A stretch of DNA of 64,000 nucleotides from G963668605 sp963668605 (lineage in GTDB: Bacteria > Acidobacteriota > Terriglobia > Bryobacterales > Bryobacteraceae). Made by a program: the position numbers and the translations under genes. Numbering within the stretch: the first letter of the stretch is position 1; each line of letters starts with the position of its first letter. Below are positions 51,769-63,200 of the stretch, in pieces. The stretch is from assembly GCA_963668605.1 (NCBI GenBank), contig OY764903.1, positions 5,890,001 through 5,954,000 on the forward strand, read 5' to 3'. Under the pieces are notes generated by a model, which made no database searches, was not told the origin of the DNA, and saw nothing but the letters and a program-made list of their open reading frames with translations.

Positions 51769-52185
51769 ATGCCAACTAGCCAAACGGAGATCTATTTCCC
51801 TGTTCTGGTTCAGGCGTGCGTAGCTTTGGCTGTGGCCTTGGCCTTGGCCGGCGGCTCGTATCTTCTGGGGAACAGAGTAAAAAACCGAATTAAGGACATG
51901 CCCTACGAGAGCGGCATTGTGCCAACCGGCAACGCCCGGGAGCGCTTCAGCGTGAAGTTCTACCTGGTAGCCATGGTCTTTATCCTGTTCGACATTGAGG
52001 CGATCTTCCTCTACCCCTGGGTCGTGGTCTATCGCGAGCTGAAGCTGTTTGCGTTTGTGGAGATGTTCGTCTTCGTGGTTTTGGTGCTGGCGGGCTTTTT
52101 CTACATCTGGAAGAAGGGTGTGTTGAATTGGGCGATCGACGAGAGAACAGCCCGGAAGCCCTCGGAAAAACGCAATGCTGCCTGA
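51769..52185 (+). CDS. nuoA: NADH-quinone oxidoreductase subunit A
   Basis: 138 residues with three membrane helices (about 12-35, 65-88, 95-118). The family motifs are MPYESGIVPTGNARERFSVKFYLVAM (residues about 44-69, cited for its YESG and R-x3-FSVKFY cores) and DIEAIFLYPW. It is a membrane-arm subunit at the junction with the peripheral arm. It opens the operon. Its end overlaps nuoC by eleven bases, so there is no room for nuoB, which normally follows. Confidence 0.95.
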   Translation: MPTSQTEIYFPVLVQACVALAVALALAGGSYLLGNRVKNRIKDMPYESGIVPTGNARERFSVKFYLVAMVFILFDIEAIFLYPWVVVYRELKLFAFVEMFVFVVLVLAGFFYIWKKGVLNWAIDERTARKPSEKRNAA

Positions 52186-52660
52186 AACGCTGAACCAAAT
52201 CCCAGCCCTCGCGGCCTTGGAATCGAAGGACCCGGCCGCGATCGTCGATGGCTCGCTGGCGCTGAGCGAGGCCATCCTGTATATCGCTCCGGAAAAGATC
52301 GTCGAGGTCTGCCTCTATCTGCGCGACGAGCAGGAATTCAACCGCTTGAGCGGCATTACGGCCCTGGACCGGCATCCGGCCGAACCGCGTTTCGAGGTCG
52401 TCTACCTGCTGCATTCGTTGCCGCGCAATCAGCGCCTGCGCCTCAAGTGCCGCGTTGGCGAGCGGGATGAAATCGAATCCGTCACGGGCGTCTGGCGTGC
52501 CGCCAATTGGTATGAGCGCGAAGTCTTCGATCTGTTCGGCGTCGCCTTTCGTAATCACCCCGATCTGCGCCGCATCATGCTGCCGGACGGCTGGCAGGGT
52601 CACCCGCTGCGCAAGGATTTCCCGGTGCATGGCCACAAGTACAGTTATCAGAACGAGTAG
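52175..52660 (+). CDS. nuoC: NADH-quinone oxidoreductase subunit C
   Basis: 161 residues, a stand-alone 30 kDa subunit, not fused to NuoD as in E. coli. The signature WYEREVFDLFGVAFRNHPDL (about 110-129) and the end HPLRKDFPV are clear. It forms part of the quinone module in the peripheral arm, between NuoD and NuoG. Coupled to nuoA by overlap and six bases before nuoD. Confidence 0.94.
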   Translation: MLPETLNQIPALAALESKDPAAIVDGSLALSEAILYIAPEKIVEVCLYLRDEQEFNRLSGITALDRHPAEPRFEVVYLLHSLPRNQRLRLKCRVGERDEIESVTGVWRAANWYEREVFDLFGVAFRNHPDLRRIMLPDGWQGHPLRKDFPVHGHKYSYQNE

Positions 52661-52665
52661 AGAGG

Positions 52666-53883
52666 ATGCGGATGAGCGACACTGGGACCCCAACCGAAGC
52701 CACTACCGAACAAGCTGCCCCGCGCCGGATGGTCCTCAATATGGGGCCGCAGCACCCCTCCACTCACGGCGTGCTGCGAGTGCTGATCGAACTCGACGGC
52801 GAAGTCATCCGCAAGGCCACTCCGGAGATCGGATTTCTGCACACCGGCATTGAGAAGGAGTGCGAGGAGAAGCTCTATCAACAGGTAGTCCCGCTGACCG
52901 ACCGCGTCGATTATCTCGCCAACCTGTCGAACAATCTCTGTTACGTGCTGGCGGTGGAAAAGATGTTGCAGCTCGAATTGCCGCCGCGCGCGCAGTGGAT
53001 CCGCGTGATGCTGACCGAGCTGACGCGCATCAATAGTCACCTAGTATGGCTGGGCACTCACGCCATGGACATCGGCGCGATGACCGCGTTCTTCTATACC
53101 TTCCGTGAACGCGAAAATATTCTGCGCATCTTCGAGATGTTTTCCGGACAGCGCATGATGACCAGTTATTTCCGCATCGGTGGACTTGCGCTAGAGCCGC
53201 CGCGCGGTTGGGAACAGGCCGTCGGCAATTTCATCCGCGGCTTTCCCTCGCAGGTGGACGAATACGAGGAACTGCTCACGAACAATCCGATCTGGCTCAA
53301 CCGGACCACGGGCGTGGGCGTCGTGCCCCTTGCCGATTTGCTCGACCTCGGCGTGACCGGCCCGATGATCCGCGCGGCTGGATTGGCATGGGATATCCGC
53401 AAGAGCGAGCCCTATTCGAGCTACGAAAAGTTTGATTTTGAGGTACCTACGCGCGCCGCCAGCGATGTGTACGCCCGGTACCAGGTCCGCATGGAAGAGA
53501 TGCGCCAAAGCGCGCGCATCGTGACGCAAGCCCTCGAAGGGATGCCCGGTGGCTCCTGGCAGGCCGACGCGCCGCATGTGGTCCTGCCGGATCGCGAGAA
53601 AATGAAGACCCAGATGGAGGCGCTCATTTACCATTTCAAGATCGTCACCGAAGGCTTCTCCGTTCCCGCCGGCGAGACTTATCAGGTGATCGAATCGCCG
53701 CGTGGCGAATTGGGGTACTACGTCGTGAGCGACGGCACCCAGAAGCCCTATCGTGTCTTCATGCGGACGCCGAGTTTCGGCAACCTCCAGGTGTTGCCCG
53801 CCATGCTGGAGGATCGCCTTCTGGCCGATTCCATTGCTTCGATGGGCAGTCTCGATTTTGTGCTGGGAGACGTGGATCGATAA
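52666..53883 (+). CDS. nuoD: NADH-quinone oxidoreductase subunit D
   Basis: 405 residues, the 49 kDa subunit. It begins MGPQHPSTHGVLR near residue 25; the His and Tyr of the quinone site belong to this family. It also has RINSHLVWLGTHAMDIGA, the conserved GVTGPMIRAAGLAWDIRK and a final SMGSLDFVLGDVDR. It holds the quinone cavity with NuoB. A start two codons later (52672) is as likely. It follows nuoC by five bases and runs into nuoE with no gap. Confidence 0.95.
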   Translation: MRMSDTGTPTEATTEQAAPRRMVLNMGPQHPSTHGVLRVLIELDGEVIRKATPEIGFLHTGIEKECEEKLYQQVVPLTDRVDYLANLSNNLCYVLAVEKMLQLELPPRAQWIRVMLTELTRINSHLVWLGTHAMDIGAMTAFFYTFRERENILRIFEMFSGQRMMTSYFRIGGLALEPPRGWEQAVGNFIRGFPSQVDEYEELLTNNPIWLNRTTGVGVVPLADLLDLGVTGPMIRAAGLAWDIRKSEPYSSYEKFDFEVPTRAASDVYARYQVRMEEMRQSARIVTQALEGMPGGSWQADAPHVVLPDREKMKTQMEALIYHFKIVTEGFSVPAGETYQVIESPRGELGYYVVSDGTQKPYRVFMRTPSFGNLQVLPAMLEDRLLADSIASMGSLDFVLGDVDR

Positions 53884-54369
53884 ATGACTTTCTCTGCGGA
53901 CCTCAAAGCCAGACTTGAAAAGCTATTGCATAGCTACCCGCCCGGGCGGCAACGCTCGGCCGTGATCCCGATGCTGCTCTACGCGCAGGATGAACTCGGC
54001 TCGGTCTCGCCCGAACTGGTCGAGGAGGTGGCCCGGCGCTGCGGAGTTTCGCCGCTGCAGGTGGACGAGGTGGTGAGTTATTACACCATGCTGCGGCGCA
54101 AGCCGCTCGGCAAATACCACATCCAGGTTTGCACCAATGTGAGTTGTATGTTGAATGGCGGAGCCGAACTACTCGAACACACTTGCAGGAAGTTGGAACT
54201 GAGTAATAAGGAAGTCACCGCGGACGGGCAGATCTCCGTCGAAGAGGTGGAGTGCATGGGCGCCTGTTCATGGGCGCCCGCGGTTCAGGTGAATTACGAT
54301 TTCTATCATCATGTGACGCCGGAGAAGCTCGATCAATTGATCGACACGCTGCGGAAACAGAAGACTTAA
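53884..54369 (+). CDS. nuoE: NADH-quinone oxidoreductase subunit E
   Basis: 161 residues, the 24 kDa subunit with the [2Fe-2S] cluster N1a. The four ligands are in VCTNVSC (C-x4-C) and CMGAC (C-x3-C), spaced as in the thioredoxin-like ferredoxin family. It pairs with NuoF in the NADH-oxidising module. Confidence 0.94.
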   Translation: MTFSADLKARLEKLLHSYPPGRQRSAVIPMLLYAQDELGSVSPELVEEVARRCGVSPLQVDEVVSYYTMLRRKPLGKYHIQVCTNVSCMLNGGAELLEHTCRKLELSNKEVTADGQISVEEVECMGACSWAPAVQVNYDFYHHVTPEKLDQLIDTLRKQKT

Positions 54370-54378
54370 CAGGGACCA

Positions 54379-55689
54379 ATGCTTTACAACGAACCAAATC
54401 CGCTGGAAGTCAAGGTTCTCACACGTCGTTTCGGAATGCCGGATTCGGCGTCGATCCGGACATATCTCGCCACCGACGGTTACAAGGCGTTTCTGAAGGC
54501 GCGCGAGATGACGCCCGATCAGATCATCGACGAGGTGAAGGCGTCGAGCCTGCGTGGCCGTGGCGGAGCGGGTTTTCCCACCGGTATGAAGTGGAGTTTC
54601 GTGCCGCGCCAGTCGCCCAAGCCGAAATACATTGTCGTGAATGCGGACGAGGGCGAGCCGGGCACGTGCAAGGATCGCGTGCTCATGGAGAACGATCCGC
54701 ACCAGTTGATCGAGGGCATGATGATCGCCGCTCTCGTAGTGGATTCGCACGCCGGCTACATTTATATCCGCGGTGAGTACCGCCGGACTATCGAGGTGAT
54801 GGAGAGAGCGATCGCGGAGGCCTACGCCGAGGGCTACCTGGGCAAAAACATCCAGGGTACGGGATTCGATTTCGATTGCTACGTGCATACCGGCGCGGGT
54901 TCGTATGAGTGCGGCGAGGAGTCCGCGCTGCTCGAATCGCTCGAAGGCAAGCGCGGCGTGCCCCGCATCCGTCCGCCCTTTCCCGCCGTCGCCGGAGCAT
55001 TTCAGTGCCCCACTGTTTTGAATAATGTGGAGACATTTTGTGCCGTGCCTTCGATCCTGCTGAACGGCGGAGCGGCCTTCGCCGCGCTGGGAACGCCGAG
55101 GAACGGCGGTACGCGCCTGTTCTGTCTCTCCGGTCATCTCAACAAGCCCGGCGTTTACGAACTGCCGATGGGCTTCAGTCTGCTGCGTATGATCGAGGAA
55201 GTGGGCGGCGGAATCCGCAACGGAAAGAAACTGAAGGCCGTGATTCCGGGCGGTTCCTCTTGCCCGATTCTCAAGGCCGAAGAGTGCGACCTTGCGATGG
55301 ATTACGATACGCTCGCCAAAGCGAAAAGCATGTTGGGCTCCGGCGGCGTCATCGTTCTGGACGAGGATACCTGCATCGTCACCATGGCGCTGCGCGTGAT
55401 TCGCTTCTATGCGCATGAGAGTTGCGGATGGTGCATACCGTGCCGTGAGGGCACGACGTGGCTGCGCAAGATTATGACCCGCGTTCACGAGGGCAACGGG
55501 CAGAAGAGCGACATCGACCTGATCGGCGAGTTGGCGAAGAATATGTTGGGCCGCACGTTCTGTCCGCTGGGCGATGCGGCGGCTATGCCGATGATTTCTT
55601 ATGTAGAGAAGTTCCGCGGAGAGTTTGAAGACTATCTCGCCAAACATCCCGCGCCGGACGCCGGACTGATTCCACTGGGGGTGGCGTGA
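54379..55689 (+). CDS. nuoF: NADH-quinone oxidoreductase subunit F
   Basis: 436 residues, the 51 kDa subunit that binds NADH and FMN and cluster N3. Motifs: GRGGAGFPTGMKW (about 56-68), NADEGEPGTCKDR, and the iron-sulfur ligands ESCGWCIPCREG with a fourth Cys in FCPLGDAA. The gene has an AGGGA ribosome-binding site and its stop overlaps the nuoG start. Confidence 0.95.
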   Translation: MLYNEPNPLEVKVLTRRFGMPDSASIRTYLATDGYKAFLKAREMTPDQIIDEVKASSLRGRGGAGFPTGMKWSFVPRQSPKPKYIVVNADEGEPGTCKDRVLMENDPHQLIEGMMIAALVVDSHAGYIYIRGEYRRTIEVMERAIAEAYAEGYLGKNIQGTGFDFDCYVHTGAGSYECGEESALLESLEGKRGVPRIRPPFPAVAGAFQCPTVLNNVETFCAVPSILLNGGAAFAALGTPRNGGTRLFCLSGHLNKPGVYELPMGFSLLRMIEEVGGGIRNGKKLKAVIPGGSSCPILKAEECDLAMDYDTLAKAKSMLGSGGVIVLDEDTCIVTMALRVIRFYAHESCGWCIPCREGTTWLRKIMTRVHEGNGQKSDIDLIGELAKNMLGRTFCPLGDAAAMPMISYVEKFRGEFEDYLAKHPAPDAGLIPLGVA

Positions 55690-57770
55690 TGGCCGATTTT
55701 GTCACGCTGACCATCGACGGCAGAACTGTCCAGGCCGCTCCCGGCACGCTGGTAATCAACGCCGCCAAAGCAGCCGGCATTGAGATTCCGGCGTTTTGCT
55801 ATTACGAAGGGCTGTCGCTCCAGGCGGCGTGCCGCATGTGCCTGGTGGAGGTCGAGAAGGCGCCGAAGCTACTCACATCCTGTACGCTGCCGGTGGCCGA
55901 GGGCATGGTTGTCCGCACTGACACCGAACCGGTGAAGCAGGCGCGCAAGAGCATGTTGGAGTTCCTGCTCACCAACCACCCGCTCGATTGTCCCGTGTGC
56001 GACAAAGGCGGCGAATGTGAATTGCAGAACATGGTGTTCCGCTACGGCGCGGGCGAGAGCCGCTTTCTCGAAACCAAGCATCATGTGGTGGAGAAGCAAT
56101 GGTCGCCAGTTGTGTTTTACGACGGGCCGCGTTGCATCCTGTGCTACCGCTGCGTGCGCATCTGCGACGAGGGTATGGGCGTTCGCGCCCTCGGCATCGT
56201 CAACCGCGGCGTAGTCTCCGAGATTGCACCCAACAAGGGCGACCATCTGGAGTGCGATGAGTGCGGCGAGTGCATCGACATCTGTCCGGTGGGAGCCTTG
56301 ACCAGCGGGACTTACCGCTATCAGACGCGCCCGTGGGAGATGCAGCACACCGGGACGATTTGCACGCATTGCTCCAACGGCTGCAAGACCACTCTCGGCG
56401 TGCGCAACGGCGAAGTGATCCGCGCCAACAATCGAGACCAGACCGGCATCAACGGCGAGTTCCTGTGCATCAAGGGGCGCTATGCCTTCGATTTCCAAAA
56501 GCATCCGGAGCGGTTGCAATCTCCGCTGATGCGCATGGATGGGACGCTTCAGGAGGTCTCCTGGGCGCGGGCGTTGTATATGCTGGCGGCGAGGTTTCAG
56601 GAAGTGAAACAGCGTGGTGGAAAGTTCGGCGTGATCGCTTCCAACCACACCACGAACGAAGAGAATTTCTATTTACAGAAGTTCCTGCGGCAGAGCCTCG
56701 GCAGCAACAATATCGATCATCACCGCACCGGCGATGTGGCTGGATTGCTTGACGCGCTCAGCGGTAGGCGTGGCGCGCTGGCGAGCGTGGGTGATCTTTA
56801 TACAACGAAGGCGAGCCTCGTAATCAGTGCGGATCTGGCGCAGCAACATCCGCTGCTCGCGTTCCAACTGCGGGCCAATTACCGTCATCACGCAGCGCAT
56901 ACGTACACGGTGGCGCCGGGTCCGGTGCGCGAGAAATCGTATGCTGTGCGTAGCGTGCTTTGCGTGCCGGGCGAAGAACTGCAAGCCGTGGAAAGCTTGC
57001 GCGACGCGTTGCGGGCAGAGCCGGAACTCGTGATCGTGTTCGGCGACGCGATCAAGGGCGCCAGGCTGCGCGAGTTGGTGGCATTCGGCGATGCGCTCGG
57101 AATCCCGGTGAAATATCTCTGCCTGGTGGATTACTCGAATTCGCGCGGCGCCTCCGATATGGGCCTTCTGCCGTATCTTGGCGCGGGCTACACGGCGATT
57201 GAAAATCCCGGCCTTGCGCTGCCGGAGATGCTGGCCGCCACGGATCTGGATGTGCTTTGGGTCGTGGGCGCGAATCCGTTGAAGCGCGCCGCGCTGGCCG
57301 CCTCCGGTGCATTCGTCGTCGTCCAGGATCTGTTTCTGACCGAGACGGCCCAACGGGCCGACATTGTGCTGCCGGCCGCCTCGGCTTACGAAAAGTCCGG
57401 GACGGTGACCAACGTGACGGGTGAGGTGCAGCGCCTGAGTGCCGCGGCGAAGTGCATGGGCGCGAAGCCGGACCTCGAAATCTTTGGGCTGCTCGCGAAA
57501 GAGATGAAGCTCGACCTCGGCGTCGCGCGGCCGGATGTGGTCTTCGAAGAGATCCGCAAAACAGTGCGCGGCTACGATATCTCGCTGGCCGTGTTATCCT
57601 CGGGCGGCGCAGCGCAAACGACTCCGCTCGCTGGCGGTGTCGCGTTGGATTCCAGGCCGGAACTGATCGAGTCGGCCCGTGATACGCTTTTCACTTCCGG
57701 TACTTTGGGGCGCTATTCGCGAATGCTGAATGCGGTGATGGAGAATCCCGGGGAGCTGTTCAAGGCATAG
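55686..57770 (+). CDS. nuoG: NADH-quinone oxidoreductase subunit G
   Basis: 694 residues, the 75 kDa subunit. A plant-type [2Fe-2S] domain (Cys38, 49, 52, 66) is followed by the His-containing N5 site (HPLDCPVCDKGGEC). The two-Cys-block region CILCYRC and CDECGECIDICPVG comes next. CTHCSNGC with a later Cys is the motif of the extra cluster N7, present in E. coli and Thermus but lost in mitochondria. A molybdopterin-type domain without cofactor completes it. Two adjacent ATGs (55686, 55689) are possible starts. Confidence 0.94.
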   Translation: MMADFVTLTIDGRTVQAAPGTLVINAAKAAGIEIPAFCYYEGLSLQAACRMCLVEVEKAPKLLTSCTLPVAEGMVVRTDTEPVKQARKSMLEFLLTNHPLDCPVCDKGGECELQNMVFRYGAGESRFLETKHHVVEKQWSPVVFYDGPRCILCYRCVRICDEGMGVRALGIVNRGVVSEIAPNKGDHLECDECGECIDICPVGALTSGTYRYQTRPWEMQHTGTICTHCSNGCKTTLGVRNGEVIRANNRDQTGINGEFLCIKGRYAFDFQKHPERLQSPLMRMDGTLQEVSWARALYMLAARFQEVKQRGGKFGVIASNHTTNEENFYLQKFLRQSLGSNNIDHHRTGDVAGLLDALSGRRGALASVGDLYTTKASLVISADLAQQHPLLAFQLRANYRHHAAHTYTVAPGPVREKSYAVRSVLCVPGEELQAVESLRDALRAEPELVIVFGDAIKGARLRELVAFGDALGIPVKYLCLVDYSNSRGASDMGLLPYLGAGYTAIENPGLALPEMLAATDLDVLWVVGANPLKRAALAASGAFVVVQDLFLTETAQRADIVLPAASAYEKSGTVTNVTGEVQRLSAAAKCMGAKPDLEIFGLLAKEMKLDLGVARPDVVFEEIRKTVRGYDISLAVLSSGGAAQTTPLAGGVALDSRPELIESARDTLFTSGTLGRYSRMLNAVMENPGELFKA

Positions 57771-57776
57771 GGCCGC

Positions 57777-58973
57777 ATGAATTTCTATATCCTCACCCTC
57801 ATCAAGCTCGCTGTCGTGATGGCCGTATTCATGACGGCCCTCGCGTACCTGCAATGGGTGGAACGCAAGGTTCTGGCGCACATCCAATTGCGGCCCGGCC
57901 CATACCGGGTGGGACCGCACGGGTTGCTGCAACCGCTGGCCGACGTCATCAAGTTGTTCACCAAGGAGGGGCTCATGCCTCCGCACGTGAACAAGCCGCT
58001 CTATATCCTCGCTCCGATTTTGGCGGTGGCGACGTCGCTCATGGCGATCTCCGTGATTCCGTTTGGCCCGAAAGTCGAGGTCTTCGGAGTCGAAACCTAC
58101 ATGCAGCTTGGCGATGTTAGTATCAGCTTGCTGCTCGTGCTTGCTGCCTCCTCGCTCGGCGTGTACGGAATTGCGCTGGCCGGCTGGGCGTCGAATAACA
58201 AGTACGCCTTGATCGGCGGCTTGCGCAGCGCCGCGCAGATGGTCAGCTACGAACTGCCCTTGGCTCTGACTCTGGCCGCTCCGCTGCTGCTAGCGAATTC
58301 GCTCAGCTTGCGCGAGATCGTCGATACCCAAGCCGGATTTGCGCTTGGCGTTGTGCCGCGCTGGGCCGTGTTCCAGGCGCCCTTCCCGCAGATCTTCAGT
58401 TTCATCATGTTTCTCATCGCCGGTTTTGCCGAGACGAACCGCATTCCCTTCGACCTGCCCGAGGCGGAAAACGAGTTGGTCGCGGGTTATCACACCGAAT
58501 ACAGCAGCATGAAGTTCGCCTCGTTTTTTATGGCGGAATACGCCAACATGATCAATATCTGTTGCGTCGCCGTACTCGTGTTTCTGGGCGGATGGCATCC
58601 GCTCTTCCCGGTCGACCTCGGCTCGTCGTACATTCCCTCACTATTGTTTCTCGGCAGCGCGGCGATCCTTTTTTATCATGGCCTTCATCCGTCGAAGCGC
58701 CGCTGGGACCGCTTCTCTTTTCCGGTCTTCGGTTTCATCTTTCTGGCTATCGCCGCTCTGTATCTGGTGCCCTTTGCACAGCCGATCCTTGTGCCGCTGT
58801 TCTGGTTCGTTTCCAAGGTTGGTATCCTGCTGTTCGTTTTTATCTGGATCCGCGGCACGCTGCCGCGCTTCCGTTATGACCAACTCATGCACTTCGCCTG
58901 GGGCTTTCTGTTCCCAGCCGCTGTGCTGAATTTGCTGGCCACCGCCCTGATGGTGGCCCTGTTCTCCAAATAG
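57777..58973 (+). CDS. nuoH: NADH-quinone oxidoreductase subunit H
   Basis: 398 residues with eight or nine membrane helices. It carries the family blocks ERKVLAHIQLRPGPYRVGPHG (residues about 23-43, cited for ERK and RxGP), ADVIKLFTKEG, and AETNRIPFDLPEAENELVAG (the E-rich loop that lines the quinone channel). An EYSSMKFASFFMAEY stretch follows. It connects the quinone site with the proton path. It is directly followed by nuoJ with three bases between, leaving no space for nuoI. Confidence 0.95.
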   Translation: MNFYILTLIKLAVVMAVFMTALAYLQWVERKVLAHIQLRPGPYRVGPHGLLQPLADVIKLFTKEGLMPPHVNKPLYILAPILAVATSLMAISVIPFGPKVEVFGVETYMQLGDVSISLLLVLAASSLGVYGIALAGWASNNKYALIGGLRSAAQMVSYELPLALTLAAPLLLANSLSLREIVDTQAGFALGVVPRWAVFQAPFPQIFSFIMFLIAGFAETNRIPFDLPEAENELVAGYHTEYSSMKFASFFMAEYANMINICCVAVLVFLGGWHPLFPVDLGSSYIPSLLFLGSAAILFYHGLHPSKRRWDRFSFPVFGFIFLAIAALYLVPFAQPILVPLFWFVSKVGILLFVFIWIRGTLPRFRYDQLMHFAWGFLFPAAVLNLLATALMVALFSK

Positions 58974-58976
58974 ACC

Positions 58977-59477
58977 ATGGACCTGATTCTGTTCGGATTA
59001 TTTGCCGCCATCGCGGTCTTATGCGCGATCAATCTCGTGGTGCAGACGCACCCGATTTCGAGTGCGCTGTCGCTGATCGGCGTAATGGGTTCGCTCGCCG
59101 TTCTCTACCTGCTGCTGGGTGCGGAGTTTATCGCGGCCGCGCAGTTGATCGTCTATGCGGGCGCCATCATGGTGCTGTTCGTCTTCGTCATCATGCTGCT
59201 CAACGCGGGCGCGGAGAAGAAGTCGGACAAGTCGCGTATGGCCCGCTGGCTGGGAGTTCCGCTGCTCGTGCTGTTTCTCGGCATCGTTAGCTTCGTTGTC
59301 CGTGGAATCTTTCCGCAGTCCGAGACGGTCACCTTCGGCGGATTCACGGGAGGCACGGCGAAAGAGGTGGGACGCACGCTCTTCACCGAATACATGCTGC
59401 CGTTTGAAGTCACGTCCGTGCTGATTCTGATCGCCATCCTCGGCGCTGTGGTGTTGGCGAGGAAAGAGCTGGAATAG
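58977..59477 (+). CDS. nuoJ: NADH-quinone oxidoreductase subunit J
   Basis: 166 residues with five hydrophobic helices. The conserved LLGAEFIAAAQLIVYAGAIMVLFVFVIMLL region (residues about 46-75) includes the YAGAIMVLF core, whose helix has the pi-bulge seen in structures. It follows nuoH directly and precedes nuoK by seventeen bases. Confidence 0.93.
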   Translation: MDLILFGLFAAIAVLCAINLVVQTHPISSALSLIGVMGSLAVLYLLLGAEFIAAAQLIVYAGAIMVLFVFVIMLLNAGAEKKSDKSRMARWLGVPLLVLFLGIVSFVVRGIFPQSETVTFGGFTGGTAKEVGRTLFTEYMLPFEVTSVLILIAILGAVVLARKELE

Positions 59478-59494
59478 ATCACAAAGGCCCTGTC

Positions 59495-59803
59495 ATGAAT
59501 AGCGTTCCCATCTCCTGGTATCTCGTCCTCAGCGCCATCCTGTTCGCCCTTGGCGTGGCCGGCTTTGTGTTCCGCAAGAACATCATCACGGTGTTCATGT
59601 CGATCGAACTGATGCTCAACGCCGTCAACCTGAGCCTGGTGACCTTCTCTTACAGACTGAAGCTGGTGGACGGGCACATCTTCGCGTTCTTTGTAATGGT
59701 GGTGGCCGCGGCCGAAGCGGCGGTCGGCCTGGCGATTATTCTGACCGTGTTCAAGAACAGATCCACGCTCGAGATTGACGATGTGGATTCGATGAAGCTC
59801 TGA
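59495..59803 (+). CDS. nuoK: NADH-quinone oxidoreductase subunit K
   Basis: 102 residues with three helices. The conserved Glu residues of the antiporter-like channel are in SIELMLNAVNLS and AAAEAAVGLAI. Standard length. Related to MrpC. It lies between nuoJ and nuoL. Confidence 0.94.
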   Translation: MNSVPISWYLVLSAILFALGVAGFVFRKNIITVFMSIELMLNAVNLSLVTFSYRLKLVDGHIFAFFVMVVAAAEAAVGLAIILTVFKNRSTLEIDDVDSMKL

Positions 59804-59808
59804 CTGCC

Positions 59809-61655
59809 ATGCACCAACTCTGGCTCATACCGATACTCCCCTTCGCCGGCTTCCTGATCAACGGCCTGCTGGGCCGCCGCCTCCCGCGCGCCGTCGTCAG
59901 CGCGGTGGCCTGCGGTTCCGTGCTGCTTTCGTTACTGTGGGTGCTGAAGACCCTGCTGGCGCTCGCTCCTATGGAGAGCGTCTATGTCGAACGCTATTTC
60001 ACCTGGATCCAAAGCGGTTCGCTGCACATCGGGTTCGACTTCGCCGTCGACCGCCTTACCGCGGTGATGCTGCTGGTTGTCACAGGTATTGGCTTTCTGA
60101 TCCACATTTACGCCACCGGGTATATGGCGCACGAGGGTGGCTACTATCGCTTCTTCGCGTACCTGAATCTGTTCATGTTCTTCATGCTCACCCTCGTGCT
60201 GGCGGCGAACTTCCTGCTGCTCTTCATCGGGTGGGAAGGCGTGGGACTGTGCAGTTACCTTCTGATCGGTTTCTACTTCCTGAAGAAGAGCGCAACCACG
60301 GCCGGCAACAAAGCGTTCATCGTGAACCGCATCGGCGATTTCGGTTTCTCGCTTGCCGTATTTCTGATCGTCGTCACATTTGGCACGCTCGATTTCGAGC
60401 GCGTCTTCGTGGCAGTGGCGGCCCGCCCCGTCGAATCCAGCGCAGGCGTCTTGACGGCGATATGCCTTTTGCTCTTGCTCGGCGCTGCGGGCAAGTCCGC
60501 GCAGATTCCGCTGTATGTCTGGCTGCCCGACGCGATGGAAGGCCCCACACCCGTCTCCGCACTGATCCATGCGGCGACGATGGTGACGGCCGGCGTCTAC
60601 ATGATCTCGCGCTCGGCCGCTCTGTTCTTGAAAGCGCCTATCGCCCTCGATACGGTGGCCATGATCGGCCTGGCAACCGCGGTGTTCGCGGCCAGCATAG
60701 GTCTGGTGCAGAACGACATCAAGAAGGTCTTCGCCTATTCGACGGTTTCGCAATTGGGCTACATGTTTCTGGGACTGGGCGCGGGCGCCTTTTCTGCAGG
60801 CATCTTTCACCTGATGACGCACGCGTTTTTCAAAGCGCTGCTGTTCCTTGGCGCTGGCAGCGTGATCCACGCCTTAAGCGGAGAACAGAACCTCAGCGAA
60901 ATGGGTGGGCTGCGCAAGAAGATTCCGATCACCTTCGCGACGCTGATGTGTGCGGGCGTGGCGATTGCGGGCGTGCCGCCGTTTTCGGGCTTTCACAGTA
61001 AAGATGCGATCCTGCTCGCGGCCTATCATCATGCGCCTTGGATGTACTGGGTCGGAGTCGTTACGGCAGGGATGACCGCTTTCTATGTCTTCCGCGCGCT
61101 GTTCCTGTGCTTCTTCGGTGAGTACCGCGGAAAGGCCCATCCGCACGAATCACCCGTTTCGATGTGGGCGCCGCTCGCTGTGCTGGCCGTGCTTTCGCTG
61201 GCGGGCGGCTACATCGACATTCCACACTTTCTCGAACCGGTCTTTCCGCTGGCAGAAGAGGCCCACGACGTCATGCTGGTCACCATCTCCGTCATCGCGG
61301 GACTGCTCGGCATCTTCATCGCCTTTGTGCTTTACGTTCTCAAGCCCGGTCTGGCCGACTCCCTCGCGGGCAGTTTCGGTGGAGTGTACAAACTGCTTCT
61401 TAACAAGTATTTCGTCGATGAGATTTACGACGCCGGCGTAGTGCATCCGCTCGTCGATGGCTCCCGCGCAGTTCTGTGGAGAGGCGCGGATGTCGCAGTC
61501 ATAGACGGATCGGTCAACGGTATGGGCACGTTCGCGCGAGGCGTCGGCGGCGTGCTGCGGCGCCTGCAATCCGGTAACATCCGCAGTTACGCGGCCTGGG
61601 TGCTGGCCGGTTCCGTGGCCGCTCTCTTCTTCCTCGGCCTGGCGGGAGGCGCCCG

Positions 61656-61659
<4 letters not shown>
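59809..61659 (+). CDS. nuoL: NADH-quinone oxidoreductase subunit L
   Basis: 616 residues, the distal proton-pumping subunit, with about sixteen helices. LLFIGWEGVGLCSYLLIGF holds the Glu of the TM5 site. GAAGKSAQIPLYVWLPDAMEGPTPVSALIHAATMVTAGVY (residues about 225-264, cited for its KSAQ and HAATM cores) holds Lys and His. The long C-terminal lateral helix follows. Its stop overlaps nuoM by four bases. Confidence 0.95.

Positions 61660-63190
<1,531 letters not shown>

Positions 63191-63200
<10 letters not shown>

Noticed and set aside
54268..55647. 459-codon minus-strand frame opposite nuoF
   Set aside because: Antisense shadow; nuoF is unmistakable.
52175..58980. nuoB or nuoI hidden in another frame
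   Set aside because: Gene borders overlap or touch at both expected places and no frame shows their Cys motifs.
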